Shown piece by piece: positions 35,017 through 43,991 of a DNA stretch of 64,000 nt. The stretch is taken from the NCBI GenBank assembly GCA_963766295.1, contig CAVXYW010000001.1:124001-188000 (forward strand), read 5' to 3'. The translations under genes and the position numbers were made by a program. The DNA is from JBBDRJ01 sp963766295. Its GTDB lineage: Bacteria; Actinomycetota; JAICYB01. The notes beneath the pieces are model-generated. The model searched no databases. It was not told where the DNA came from and saw only the letters and a list, made by a program, of their open reading frames with translations. Within the stretch, counting starts at the first letter, position 1. Every line of letters starts with the position of its first letter.

Positions 35017-36194
35017 CTATTGGACGGGGAGGCCCAGTCCCCGCCTCGCGATGATGTTGCGTTGCACCTCCGAGGTACCGGCGCCTACCGTCTCGAGTAC
35101 CGAGTACTGGTAGTAGTTCTCGAATCGGCCGTCCAACGGTGCGTTCTCGTCGCCTCGCCTCAAGACCCCGTCGGGACCGGCGAGCGTGATGAACGCTTCG
35201 GCGACTTCCTGGGCGGTCATGCGACAGCCAGAGCTTGAACATCGCGGCTTCGATGTTCGGTACTTCACCCATCGCGGCCTTTGAGATAACGCGCAGGCAA
35301 TGCATCTTGCAGACCTCGATACGCGTGGCGAGCCGCGCGAGCACGCGTCGCACTTCGGGATCGTCGCGCATCGGCTTACCGTCGCGAGTAGCCGTACGCA
35401 GGTATGTTCGCAGTGCTTCGTACTTCTTTGCGAACGCCGAGATCGTGAACAAGGTGAAGCGCTCGAAGTCCAGCGCTTCGGAGATGTAGTAGAAACCCTT
35501 GTTCAGCTCGCCGACGACGTAGTCGTCCGCTACGAACACATCGTCGAGGAAAACTTCGTTGGTTCGTTCGCCGGCCAGGCACGGCATGTTCACGACCTCG
35601 ATGCCTTTTGCGTCCATCGGGACGAGGAACAACGTTATGCCCTTGTGCTTCGACGCTTCGGGATCGGTGCGCGCGGCGACCCAGTACCAGTCGGCGAAGT
35701 GAGCGGAGGTCGTGAAGCGCTTCTGTCCGTTGAGGATCCAGCCGCCGTCCGTCTTGGTGGCCTTCAGCTGGAGCGATGCTAGATCGGATCCCGAGTTCGG
35801 CTCGGAGTAACCGATCGCGAACTCGATCTCGCCGGCCAGGATCTTCGGAAGGAATTCCTTCTTGAGCCGCTCATTGCCGTGGCGCATGATCGTCTTCCCG
35901 ACGATCCCAACACCTTTGCCGATGAGCGGCGCGCCGACCGTAGCGAGCTCCTCGTTCAGCAGGTACTCGATACATCCCCGGCGCCTCGCCCCCGCCGTAC
36001 TCCTTTGGCCAGGACAACCCGAGCCATCCCCGTTCGGCCAGCTTGGCCATGAACTCGCGCCGCTTGGGGGTGTCCACGAGCTGGGCCATGCCCTCGCGGG
36101 TGGGGTCCATGACCTCGGGGTCGTGGTTGACCTCGAGGAACTCCTTGACCTGCGCCCGGAAGGCCTTTTCTTCGGGGCCGTACTCGAAGTCCAC
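35017..36194 (-). pseudogene. Acyl-CoA dehydrogenase, long type, with two frame breaks
   Basis: A GTG start (MDFEYGPEEKAFRAQV) after TATATAAGGAG begins a dehydrogenase that continues through three reading frames. Near 35966-35973 the frame changes after GLSWPKEYGGGEAPGMY, and LNEELATVGAPLIGKG continues one base later. Near 35218-35226 it changes again after AMFKLWLS, and TAQEVAEAFITLAGPDG continues. The end has ETVGAGTSEVQRN and LGLPVQ. Each break is cured by removing one base. The joined protein would have about 392 residues with all family motifs (YSEPNSGSDLASL, NGQKRF). Either a recent pseudogene or sequence errors. It heads the CaiB-MaoC-MaoC-ACAD operon. Confidence 0.8.
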
Positions 36195-36240
36195 GGGCTC
36201 TCCTTATATAGAGGTGTGGTGGAGGGACCCCCAGAGAATA

Positions 36241-36257
36241 TCTGACGACCCGTCAGA
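36241..36257. promoter_or_regulatory. TCTGAC-N5-GTCAGA operator
   Basis: This perfect 17-bp palindrome (spacer GACCC) lies 46 bases upstream of the dehydrogenase start at 36194, at the head of a five-gene catabolic operon. It also lies in the divergent gap before the copper ATPase, which has a different operator of its own. Confidence 0.7.
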
Positions 36258-36306
36258 TTTCGACCGGACGCGGAGTCTACGGTACGCCCGCCCGAGCCAC
36301 CGGCTG

Positions 36307-36323
36307 ATACCCTGGGGGGGTAT
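36307..36323. promoter_or_regulatory. CsoR-type copper operator
   Basis: ATACCC-N5-GGGTAT with a central G-run (seven G) lies 30 bases before the copA start. Pseudopalindromes with TACCC and GGGTA arms around a G-rich centre are the known target of the copper-sensing repressor CsoR, which releases DNA when it binds Cu(I). No csoR gene is inside the window. Confidence 0.65.
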
Positions 36324-36353
36324 ACCCTGAGACAGGTTCCGCGAGGTGATCAC

Positions 36354-39044
36354 GTGACGGATTTGCTGGCAATCGCGAGCGGCGCAGCGGTTACGGCATT
36401 CGGTGCGTGGTTCTTTTTTGGCGCTCGCCGTTCTCATCTCGCGGCACTCGAGGACGGCGTCCAGAACGTGACGATCGTCGTGCAGGGCGCGTACTCGCCC
36501 AACCTCATCCGGGTACGCCAAGGCGTCACGCTTCAGATCACTTTCGACAGGCGAGAAGGCGGCGAATGCACCTCGCAGGTTGTGTTTCCGCAGATGCGTA
36601 AGTCGTTCGACCTGCCCGCCTTCCAGCGAACGACGGTCACATTGCATCCCGACGAGGCCGGAGAAGTCCCATTCGCCTGCGGGATGAATATGGTCCACGG
36701 CAAACTCCTCGTCGAGCCGAACGGCGCACAGGAACGGAGCGCCGAAGCACTCGCAACGGCTCCCGAACCGGACGCCCGTTTGCCGGAGGTCCAGGCTCCC
36801 GACCGTGATGAAGAAGCAGGGGTTCGACGGTCCGAGGTGCGCGATCTGGCGTGGCGCGTAGTGCTGGCGGCCGTGCTGACAGCGCCTGTACTCGTCACCG
36901 CTATGGCGATGGATCTGTTCGACGTCGATCGGATCCCCGAGCTGTTCATGGAACCGTGGTTACAGCTCGTCCTCATCGCTCCGGTCATGTTCGTGGCCGG
37001 CTGGCCCATCCACCGCACCGGTTGGATGGCGCTGCGGAACCGAACCGCGGAGATGAACGCTCTCATCGCGCTTGGAACATCTGCTGCCTTCGCCTACAGC
37101 CTCGTTGTGACCGTTGCACCGAGCGCCGTCCCCGTCGCCTTGCGTGATGTCTACTACGAGACGGTTGGGGTGATCATCACGCTGATCCTCCTCGGACGGC
37201 TCTTGGAGGCCAGGGCCAAGGCCGGCACGGGCGAGGCGATCCGAGCACTGATCGGCCTCCAAGTGAGAACGGCACGCGTCGTGCGCGACGGCGTCGAGAT
37301 GGAGGTTTCCATCGAGGACGTCCAGGTCGGCGACCTGATCTCCGTACGCCCCGGGGAGAAGATTCCGGTCGACGGAATGATCGTCGAGGGTCGATCGCAC
37401 GTCGACGAATCCATGGTTACCGGTGAACCGATCCCGGTAGGAAAGGAGGCCAACGACGAGGTGATCGGCGCAACGATCAACCAGACCGGTGCCTTCAAGT
37501 TCCGGGCGACGAAGGTCGGTTCGGACACGGTGCTCGCGCAGATCATCCGTTTGGTGCGGGAGGCACAGGCGTCGAAGGCTCCGATACAACGGCTAGTCGA
37601 CAAGGTATCGAGCTACTTCGTCCCCGCAGTCGTGTTCATCGCCATCTGGGCATTCGTTGTGTGGTTCGTCGCCGGACCGCCGCCTCAACTGACGTTCGGT
37701 TTGATCTCGGCAGTAGCTGTGCTGATCATCGCCTGTCCTTGCGCATTGGGCCTCGCAACGCCCCTATCGATCACCGTTGGGACCGGAAGGGGCGCGGCGC
37801 ACGGCGTCCTCATCCGCGACGCCGAAGCGCTGGAGAATGCTCACAGGGTCCAGACCGTCGTGCTCGACAAGACCGGAACGATCACCCGCGGGCGCGCAGA
37901 ACTCACCGACCTGGTACCGCACGGCTCGTTCGAAGCCAACGATCTTTTGGCCCTCATCGCGTCGGCGGAAAAGCCCTCCGAGCATCCGCTCGCCGAAGCC
38001 ATCGTTAGGGGCGCCGAAGATAGGAGTATCTCCGTCACCGAACCCGACGACTTCAACTCGATCACGGGCAAGGGTGTGGTAGCAACGGTCGGCGGGCGGC
38101 GTGTCTTGGTCGGAAACCAGCGACTCCTCGAGGACGCTGGGATCGAAACCGTGTCGCTCACGGCTAGTGCCGAAGAATTCGCGGGTGAGGGCAAGACTCC
38201 GGTCCTCGTCTCCGTCGACGGGAGTCCGGCCGGCGTCGTAGCGGTCGCCGATGAAGTAAAGGAAGGATCCGGCGAAGCCGTGGCCACCATGAAAGGCGTG
38301 GGGCTCGAAGTCATAATGATGAGCGGCGATAACCGGGTAACCGCCGCCGCCATCGCCAAGCGTGTAGGCATCGACCGCGTGTTCGCCGAGGTGCTGCCGG
38401 AAGACAAAGCCTCCGAGGTCGGACGCGTTCAGGGCGAGGGAAAACGCGTTGCGATGGTGGGCGACGGGATCAACGACGCACCGGCGCTGGCGCAAGCCGA
38501 CGTGGGCATCGCGATAGGCACGGGTGCCGACGTCGCGATCGAAGCATCCGACGTGACATTGATCTCCGGGGATCTGCGCGGCGTCGTGACGGCCATCCGC
38601 CTCAGCCGGTCCACCATGCGTAACATCCGTCAGAACTTATTCCTGGCCTTCGTGTACAACACGCTGGGGATCCCGATCGCTGCGGGGGTCTTGTACCCGT
38701 TCATCGGCGTCAGACTGAGCCCGATGATCGCCGCCGCAGCGATGGCGCTGAGCTCTTTGTCGGTGGTTACCAATGCAAACCGGCTTCGGACGTTCACGTC
38801 TGGGACGATGGCGTCCGCCAACTCGTTGCCAACCAATCCCACTGTCGAGCTCGGACATACCCAGCTTATGGCAGCCGATCCTGTTTGTGGGATGACCGTC
38901 AACACCGTCGGTGCCATTACGCGGGCACACAACGGCGAGACCTTCTACTTCTGCAGTGAGGGTTGCGCGAAAGCGTTCGAGGCCGACCCGGAAAGCTACT
39001 TGACCGCCAAAGAGTCGGAGAGCCTTAACCGTTCGAGCGGTTGA
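36354..39044 (+). CDS. copA: Copper-exporting P1B-type ATPase with N-terminal cupredoxin-like and C-terminal YHS domains
   Basis: This 896-residue protein has one N-terminal membrane helix (residues 3-23), then a plastocyanin/cupredoxin-like domain (about 36-121, with Cys72, Cys109, Met111 and His115 as possible ligands), a linker, and the P1B-1 ATPase core: TGEP at 356, the metal-site CPC at 461-463, DKTGT at 505 with the phosphorylated Asp, SEHPLAEA in the N domain, and GDGIND. The last helices carry YN and MxLSS as in Cu(I) pumps. The tail (about 840-885) is a YHS domain with ADPVCGMTV and FCSEGCAKAF. The usual N-terminal CxxC heavy-metal domain is absent. It should export Cu(I). GTG start after GCGAGGTGAT. 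Confidence 0.93.
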   Translation: MTDLLAIASGAAVTAFGAWFFFGARRSHLAALEDGVQNVTIVVQGAYSPNLIRVRQGVTLQITFDRREGGECTSQVVFPQMRKSFDLPAFQRTTVTLHPDEAGEVPFACGMNMVHGKLLVEPNGAQERSAEALATAPEPDARLPEVQAPDRDEEAGVRRSEVRDLAWRVVLAAVLTAPVLVTAMAMDLFDVDRIPELFMEPWLQLVLIAPVMFVAGWPIHRTGWMALRNRTAEMNALIALGTSAAFAYSLVVTVAPSAVPVALRDVYYETVGVIITLILLGRLLEARAKAGTGEAIRALIGLQVRTARVVRDGVEMEVSIEDVQVGDLISVRPGEKIPVDGMIVEGRSHVDESMVTGEPIPVGKEANDEVIGATINQTGAFKFRATKVGSDTVLAQIIRLVREAQASKAPIQRLVDKVSSYFVPAVVFIAIWAFVVWFVAGPPPQLTFGLISAVAVLIIACPCALGLATPLSITVGTGRGAAHGVLIRDAEALENAHRVQTVVLDKTGTITRGRAELTDLVPHGSFEANDLLALIASAEKPSEHPLAEAIVRGAEDRSISVTEPDDFNSITGKGVVATVGGRRVLVGNQRLLEDAGIETVSLTASAEEFAGEGKTPVLVSVDGSPAGVVAVADEVKEGSGEAVATMKGVGLEVIMMSGDNRVTAAAIAKRVGIDRVFAEVLPEDKASEVGRVQGEGKRVAMVGDGINDAPALAQADVGIAIGTGADVAIEASDVTLISGDLRGVVTAIRLSRSTMRNIRQNLFLAFVYNTLGIPIAAGVLYPFIGVRLSPMIAAAAMALSSLSVVTNANRLRTFTSGTMASANSLPTNPTVELGHTQLMAADPVCGMTVNTVGAITRAHNGETFYFCSEGCAKAFEADPESYLTAKESESLNRSSG

Positions 39045-39591
39045 TGAAAGCGACGACTTCTTCGGCCACCGTGTTCAGCTGGAAGGCAACCTTCTCGTTG
39101 ATCGGCTCCCCTTCCGGCGTGAATTGCTTCTCGAGGGTGTTCAGCGCGGCACCCAGTGGTGTAGGCCATCCGCGCAACGAGTGGACGATCGTTCGCAGAT
39201 GCTCGAGCGTCGCGACGACGCCCTGCCAGCCCGCTCCGGTCGCGATGCAACCGACCGGACGTCCCGCGAAGTACGGTCGCTCGTCGTTCATCATGTCCTG
39301 CGTGTAGTCCAGGGCGTTCTTCACGAGACCGGCAACGCTTCCGTGATAGGACGAAGAAGCGAGGACGACGCCGTCGGCCTTGCGAAGCTCTTCGACGAGC
39401 TCGACCGCCAGGTCAGTTCGCTCCGGACGCTCAGGCGCGTAGTGCGGGAGCTTCTCGATCTCGGGACCGGAGAAGAGCTTCGTGGTCGCGCCGAGCTCTT
39501 CGCAGCGACGAAGCGTCACGCGTATGGCCAGCTCGGTCCCCGACTGCGCCCGGGTGGTCCCGCCGATCCCGACTACGTAGGGCTTCGCCAT
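39025..39591 (-). CDS. NAD(P)H-dependent FMN reductase
   Basis: This 188-residue flavodoxin-like protein has VVGIGGTTRAQSGTELAIR at the start (FMN phosphate loop) and LASSSYHGSVAGLVKNALDY, the signature of the SsuE/ArsH-type NADPH-dependent FMN reductase family. It would supply reduced FMN to a monooxygenase. A 31-bp promoter motif shared with the LLM gene at 43992 suggests that LLM as its partner. Its 3' end overlaps the convergent copA by 20 bases. Confidence 0.88.
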   Translation of the reverse strand: MAKPYVVGIGGTTRAQSGTELAIRVTLRRCEELGATTKLFSGPEIEKLPHYAPERPERTDLAVELVEELRKADGVVLASSSYHGSVAGLVKNALDYTQDMMNDERPYFAGRPVGCIATGAGWQGVVATLEHLRTIVHSLRGWPTPLGAALNTLEKQFTPEGEPINEKVAFQLNTVAEEVVAFINRSNG

Positions 39592-39606
39592 CTGTTCCAG
39601 TCCTGG

Positions 39607-39637
39607 TGTTTACCATTTCGAATTGACGGTCCAGATA
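39607..39637 (-). promoter_or_regulatory. Shared 31-bp upstream motif, FMN reductase copy
   Basis: Read toward the FMN reductase, the block begins TATCTGGACC and ends AAACA, 15 bases before the start codon. It matches the block upstream of the LLM gene at 45176 in 21 of 31 positions, with both ends identical and equal length. The divergent promoter of the SDR at 39689 overlaps it. Confidence 0.5.
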
Positions 39638-39652
39638 TTGAAAGCCTATACT
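39623..39652 (+). promoter_or_regulatory. Sigma-70-type promoter of the SDR at 39689
   Basis: TTGACG (39623-39628) and TATACT (39647-39652) are 18 bases apart, a near-consensus promoter. Transcription should start near 39659, giving a 5' leader of about 30 bases. The -35 box lies inside the motif shared with the LLM promoter. Confidence 0.6.
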
Positions 39653-39688
39653 CCCCCGAAACCACAAGTCAAGGTCAGGACTCGTCCA

Positions 39689-40484
39689 ATGTCGTCCGTT
39701 TTCGAGCTCAACGGCAAGGTCGCCGTGGTCACCGGCGCCGCCTCCGGCATCGGTGAAGCCACGGCCAAGGTTTTGGGGCAAGCGGGCGCCAAGGTAGTGG
39801 CCGTCGACCTCGACGAAGGCGGTGCCGCGAAGACGGCCGAAGCGATCACGTCGGACGGCGGGGCGGCCATCAGCCTGCGCTGCAACGTCACTAGCAAGCC
39901 CGACGTCGACGCCGCGGTCGATGCCGCCGTCGACACATATGGGCGGCTAGACGGCATGTGTAACGTCGCCGGTATACCCCTCGACAAATTCATCTCCGAA
40001 GCGACCGAAGAAGAGCTGGACAAGATCATCGCCGTGAACCTCAAGGGTGTGTTCTTCGGATGCCAGGCCGCCGTTCGTGTGATGACTCCGCAAGGCTCGG
40101 GTTCGATCGTGAACGTGTCGTCATCCGGAACAGATGCTCCAGCGAAGCGCTACGGCTTGTACGCCATGACGAAGGCCGCCGTGTCGATGCTCACCAAGAC
40201 GCTAGCCGTCGAAGTCGGTAGAGCGGGCATCCGGGTTAATGCAATCGCGCCCGGATCGACGATCACTCCGTTCACCGAGCGACACCTGGTCGGACCGGAC
40301 GGCAAGGTCAACGAGGAGTACTACGACAAGTTCGTCGAAGCGATGCGGAAGCAGTCGCCACTCGGGATCGTGGGAGACCCATCAGATCAGGCGTATCTGA
40401 TCCAGTACTTGCTTTCGGACGCTGCGCCGCTTCGCCACCGGCGCAATATGGCGGGTCAACGGAGGCCAAACCTTCAGCTGGTGA
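39689..40484 (+). CDS. Short-chain dehydrogenase/reductase with a C-terminal frame break
   Basis: The protein starts MSSVFELNGKVAVVTGAASGIG and has VVAVDLDEG (NAD-type), CNVAGIP and YGLYAMTKAAV with the catalytic Tyr-Lys. As read, the frame leaves the family after YLLSDAA and runs to 40501 with an unrelated arginine-rich tail. Removing one C from the pair at 40427-40428 restores RFATGAIWRVNGGQTFSW, a standard SDR C-terminus, with a stop at 40482-40484. I annotate the restored version, about 264 residues. It is probably a sequence error, since only the end is hit. Substrate unknown. Confidence 0.8.
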
Positions 40485-40497
40485 CTCTCGGCAGTTC

Positions 40498-41853
40498 CTA
40501 AGCGTCGAGGTCGCGCAGCGCATCTTCGACCGCGCGGTGGAACGTCGGGTACGCGTAGATCATCGTCCGCAACGTCGATATCGAAATCCGCGCATGCACG
40601 GCGAGCGTAAGCATCGATAGGACTTCGCCACCGACCGGGCCGGCGGATGTCGCGCCGACCAAGATGCCCTTCGACTGATCGGCGACGAGCTTGATGAAGC
40701 CTTCACCCTTGTGGATCCAGCCGCGCGTCGACTTCGAGACGTCGGACATCCCGATCGCAACATCCACACCTTTCTCGAGCGCCTCGGATTCCGTGAGCCC
40801 AGTGGCGCCGATCTCAGGGTCGGTGAAAGTCACGCGTGGCAAAGCCCGGTAGTCCGCAGGCTCGTGGTCCTTTCCGAGGATGTCGGCTATCGCGATACCG
40901 GCCTGATACATCGACACATGCGTGAAGGCGCCCTTCCCGGTGATATCACCGAGAGCCCATAAGCCGTCGGCGACGCGCATGTGCTCGTCGACCTCGATGT
41001 GGTCGGCCTTCGGGTCTCCACCGGTCGCTGCGAAACCGATGCCGTCGAGATCGGCCTCTCGTCCGGTGGCGACCAATAACTTCTCGGCGGCTATCTCGCG
41101 TCCGTCCTCCAGCTGCAAGCCGATCTTGCCGTCGACTTTGGCAGCCGACGTAGCCCTCGTGCCGCGCACCAGAAAGATGCCTTCGTCCTCGAAGGCTGAA
41201 GCCAGTAGCTCGCAGGCTTCGGGTTCCTCTTTGGACAAGAGGCGAGACTCTCCCTCGACGATCGCCACACGTGCGCCGAAGCGCGCGAAGACCTGACCGA
41301 GCTCGGCCCCTACAGGGCCGCCGCCTAAGATCAGCAGCGAGTGTGGAACGGTCTCCGCCTCGATGGCCTCGCGATTCGTCCAGTAATTGACGTCAGCCAG
41401 ACCATCGATTGGGGGAATCGATGCCTTGCTGCCGGTGGCGATCACCATCGCGCGTTCGGCCGTGTACTCGGTGCCGTCGACCTCGACCGAGCGGGGTCCA
41501 GTTAACTTTCCCTTCCCGCGCAGGAAGCGTCCGCCCTTTTCCTCGAACCGCTCGACGGCAACCTTGTCGTTCCAGTTATCGGTGGCCTCGCCGCGGATAC
41601 GTTCGGCAACACGGCCCCAGTCGCGCGTGATCGTCGCGTGACCGACCATCGATTCGATCCTGCGAGCTTCGGCAACCAGGTTTCCAGCGCGGATCATCAT
41701 CTTGGACGGGATGCATGCCCAGTACGGGCACTCGCCACCGACGAGGTTGTACTCGATCCCGATCACATCTAGTCCGGCTTCCGCGAGCTGGCCGGCGACG
41801 TGCTCGCCGCCCGGGCCTAGGCCCAGCACGATGGCGTCTGCCGAAGTCTTCAT
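40498..41853 (-). CDS. FAD-dependent pyridine nucleotide-disulfide oxidoreductase
   Basis: This 451-residue class I flavoprotein disulfide reductase is related to mercuric reductase and dihydrolipoamide dehydrogenase. GLGPGGEHVA binds FAD. The redox pair Cys42/Cys47 lies in GGECPYWACIPSK, where the usual C-x4-C context (CLNVGC) is changed to CPYWAC. LILGGGPVGAELGQVFARFG binds NAD(P)H. The C-terminal AYPTFHRAVEDAL keeps the interface histidine in altered form. I chose the ATG at 41853 (MKTSADAIVLG), since this is where homology begins. The substrate is unknown: a low-molecular disulfide such as mycothione, a metal ion, or a quinone. Confidence 0.85.
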   Translation of the reverse strand: MKTSADAIVLGLGPGGEHVAGQLAEAGLDVIGIEYNLVGGECPYWACIPSKMMIRAGNLVAEARRIESMVGHATITRDWGRVAERIRGEATDNWNDKVAVERFEEKGGRFLRGKGKLTGPRSVEVDGTEYTAERAMVIATGSKASIPPIDGLADVNYWTNREAIEAETVPHSLLILGGGPVGAELGQVFARFGARVAIVEGESRLLSKEEPEACELLASAFEDEGIFLVRGTRATSAAKVDGKIGLQLEDGREIAAEKLLVATGREADLDGIGFAATGGDPKADHIEVDEHMRVADGLWALGDITGKGAFTHVSMYQAGIAIADILGKDHEPADYRALPRVTFTDPEIGATGLTESEALEKGVDVAIGMSDVSKSTRGWIHKGEGFIKLVADQSKGILVGATSAGPVGGEVLSMLTLAVHARISISTLRTMIYAYPTFHRAVEDALRDLDA

Positions 41854-41915
41854 CGGTACCCGAAACTTACCCAAACTCAGCCGCTTCGGAATCGCACCTG
41901 ATAGCGTCCAACGCC

Positions 41916-42326
41916 GTGGCCGCCTTCAGGCATCGCATCCGTGTCCGCTACAACGAATGTGATCAACAGGACGCCGTATTCAACTCCAACTACCTCGTCT
42001 ATATGGACGTAACACTCACCGAGATGTGGCGCGAGGCCTTTGGTTCGTACTCGGCGATGGCCGATTCGGGTGTAGACCTCGTCGTGGCCGAGGCCAACGT
42101 TCGATATCACCTGCCGGCCCGCTTCGACGACGAGCTCGAGGTCGCCGCCTCGATCGAAAAGCTAGGACGGACCTCAATGACGACGAGGTTCGATGTCACT
42201 CGTGGCGACGCGGTGATCGGAGTAGGTCATCTTCGTCACGTCTTCATAAAGCTCGGCGACGGGAAGACGGCTATCCCGGATGACATCCGGGATGGTCTAG
42301 GACCGTACGTTGAAGAAGCCGACTAA
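41916..42326 (+). CDS. 4-hydroxybenzoyl-CoA-type hot-dog thioesterase
   Basis: This 136-residue single hot-dog protein has the 4HBT signature VRYNECDQQDAVFNSNYLVYMD, with Asp in the position of the catalytic acid, and VAEANVRYHLPARFDDELEV in the next strands. It should hydrolyse an acyl- or aroyl-CoA and release CoA. GTG start at 41916. The 4-base 3' overlap is convergent with the IclR gene. Confidence 0.87.
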   Translation: MAAFRHRIRVRYNECDQQDAVFNSNYLVYMDVTLTEMWREAFGSYSAMADSGVDLVVAEANVRYHLPARFDDELEVAASIEKLGRTSMTTRFDVTRGDAVIGVGHLRHVFIKLGDGKTAIPDDIRDGLGPYVEEAD

Positions 42327-43192
42327 CCCGGCTCTCGTCCGCCGATCTTCTCAGTGATGATCCCGCAGGCGTAACGCAGGCGCTCCGCGTAGCGGGGAAC
42401 CTCGCCGGCCGCGATGTCGCCCTGGAAACCGATGAGGAACAGGGCCAGGGAAACGCGGCCCGACTGATCGAATACCGGCGCACCTATGTGGTTGAGCCGG
42501 TAGCTCGCCGAGTTGTCCAGCTCGACGAGCGCGTACTCGTCCACGCGAATGCCCCGAACGTTCTCTTCGAGAGTTCGCCGACGCCGGCGTTGCGACGGCG
42601 TCTCTTCGGCTCGAACAGCCTCACCCCCAAGACCGAGCGAGTAACCGCGGGCACGCACAGATTCCACTGCGTCGCGATAGCGCGCGAGATCGGCCTTCGT
42701 TGCCGATGGGCCGACCAATGCCAGCCAATGATCGATATCGGCCTGGGACGACCAAGCAACGAATACCGTTCCCAACGGCGGCGTCATCGGCAGGCGTTGT
42801 CCGGGCTGGACGTCGATACCGAAGGGACGACGCGAACTCGTCTGCGTGAGGATCACGATCTGGTCTTCGATCGCCGTCGACGCAACGCAATCAAGGCCCA
42901 GCTCGTCCGAAAGACCCTGCATCTGCGGGACGGCCAGCTGGACCGCCGGGTTGGCTTCGACGGCTGCACCACCAAGGGCCACGAGAGCCGGGCCCAGTCC
43001 GTAGGTCTTCTTCTCTTCCTCTCGCAAGACGAATCCCGACTCGGTAAGGGCGCCGAGGATCGCGTGCAACGTCGCCTTGTTGAGAACTGTCGAACGCGCA
43101 ATCTCCGAGAGCGTGTAGCGGTCGTCGGGATGTGCCGCGAGGAAGTTAAGGACGGCGATCGAGCGTTCGACGGCGGGGGCTCGTCGCGCCAT
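42323..43192 (-). CDS. IclR-family transcriptional regulator
   Basis: This 289-residue regulator has a winged helix-turn-helix at residues 8-70 (VERSIAVLNFLAAHP, LSEIARSTVLNKATLHAILGALTESGF) and an IclR effector-binding domain with GQRLPMTPPLGTVFVAW and LNHIGAPVFDQSGRVSLAL. It is the last gene of an LLM-SDR-IclR operon, immediately after the SDR stop with no gap. It probably controls that operon in response to a pathway acid. An arginine-rich stretch (SQRRRRRT) in the effector domain is unusual. Confidence 0.87.
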   Translation of the reverse strand: MARRAPAVERSIAVLNFLAAHPDDRYTLSEIARSTVLNKATLHAILGALTESGFVLREEEKKTYGLGPALVALGGAAVEANPAVQLAVPQMQGLSDELGLDCVASTAIEDQIVILTQTSSRRPFGIDVQPGQRLPMTPPLGTVFVAWSSQADIDHWLALVGPSATKADLARYRDAVESVRARGYSLGLGGEAVRAEETPSQRRRRRTLEENVRGIRVDEYALVELDNSASYRLNHIGAPVFDQSGRVSLALFLIGFQGDIAAGEVPRYAERLRYACGIITEKIGGREPG

Positions 43193-43984
43193 CTATAGGT
43201 TCATCGGATAGGGGAACTTCACACCGACGCCACCGTCCACCACGAGGGTCTGTCCGGTGACGTAGCTCGCGAGGTCGGAGGCGAGGAAAAGGATTCCGGA
43301 AGCGATGTCCTCGGGAAGCGCGACGCGTCCGAGCGGAGCATTGCGGGACTGGGCCTCGCGGCCCTTCTCTCCTAGGAGCTGCGAGATTCGGGGCGTCCAC
43401 ACAGCTCCCGGCGCCACCGAGTTCACGCGGATGTTCTTCGGGCCGAGCTCGACGGCAAGCGAACGGACCCACGACATGAGTCCGGCCTTTGCCGCTCCGT
43501 AGGCGGCATGACGCGGCGCCGAAAAAATCCCACTCACCGACGCAACGAACACCATCACACCGCCGTCGGTCATCGCCTTAGCAGCAGCCTGGGAGAAGAC
43601 ATACGCGTGACGGAGGACCATGTCGAACGTCCATTCCCAGTCCTCGTCTGAGGTTTCGATCGCGTCGCCGTAGCGCGCCATCCCGACGATGTCGACCAAG
43701 CCGTCGATGCCACCGAACTCGGATACACACAGAGCGACTGCCTTCTGCGCCTCGTCGCGCTTGGTCGCGTCGGCCACACAGGGCACCCCGCCGACCTCAG
43801 CCGCGACCTCCTTGGCCAGGTCCTCGCGGTTGTCGATGCAGATGAGCTTCGCGCCGGCCGAGGCCAGTGCGTGCGAGGTCTGACGTCCGATGCCCTGGCC
43901 GGCACCGATGACGACGAAGCGCCTGCCATCAAGACGAAGCAGTCCCTGGTAATCGGGAACCGGCGTGTCGTCGGTCGAAACCAT
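43193..43984 (-). CDS. Short-chain dehydrogenase/reductase
   Basis: This 263-residue classical SDR has GAGQGIGRQTSHALASAG (cofactor loop), ICIDNRED (acidic residue for NAD), and YGAAKAGLMSW with the catalytic Tyr-Lys. VDIVGMA replaces the NNAG motif. It has an N-terminal extension of about 17 residues. It stands between the LLM (7-base gap) and the IclR regulator. A dehydrogenase step following LLM oxidation is inferred. Confidence 0.87.
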   Translation of the reverse strand: MVSTDDTPVPDYQGLLRLDGRRFVVIGAGQGIGRQTSHALASAGAKLICIDNREDLAKEVAAEVGGVPCVADATKRDEAQKAVALCVSEFGGIDGLVDIVGMARYGDAIETSDEDWEWTFDMVLRHAYVFSQAAAKAMTDGGVMVFVASVSGIFSAPRHAAYGAAKAGLMSWVRSLAVELGPKNIRVNSVAPGAVWTPRISQLLGEKGREAQSRNAPLGRVALPEDIASGILFLASDLASYVTGQTLVVDGGVGVKFPYPMNL

Positions 43985-43991
43985 CTGTGTG

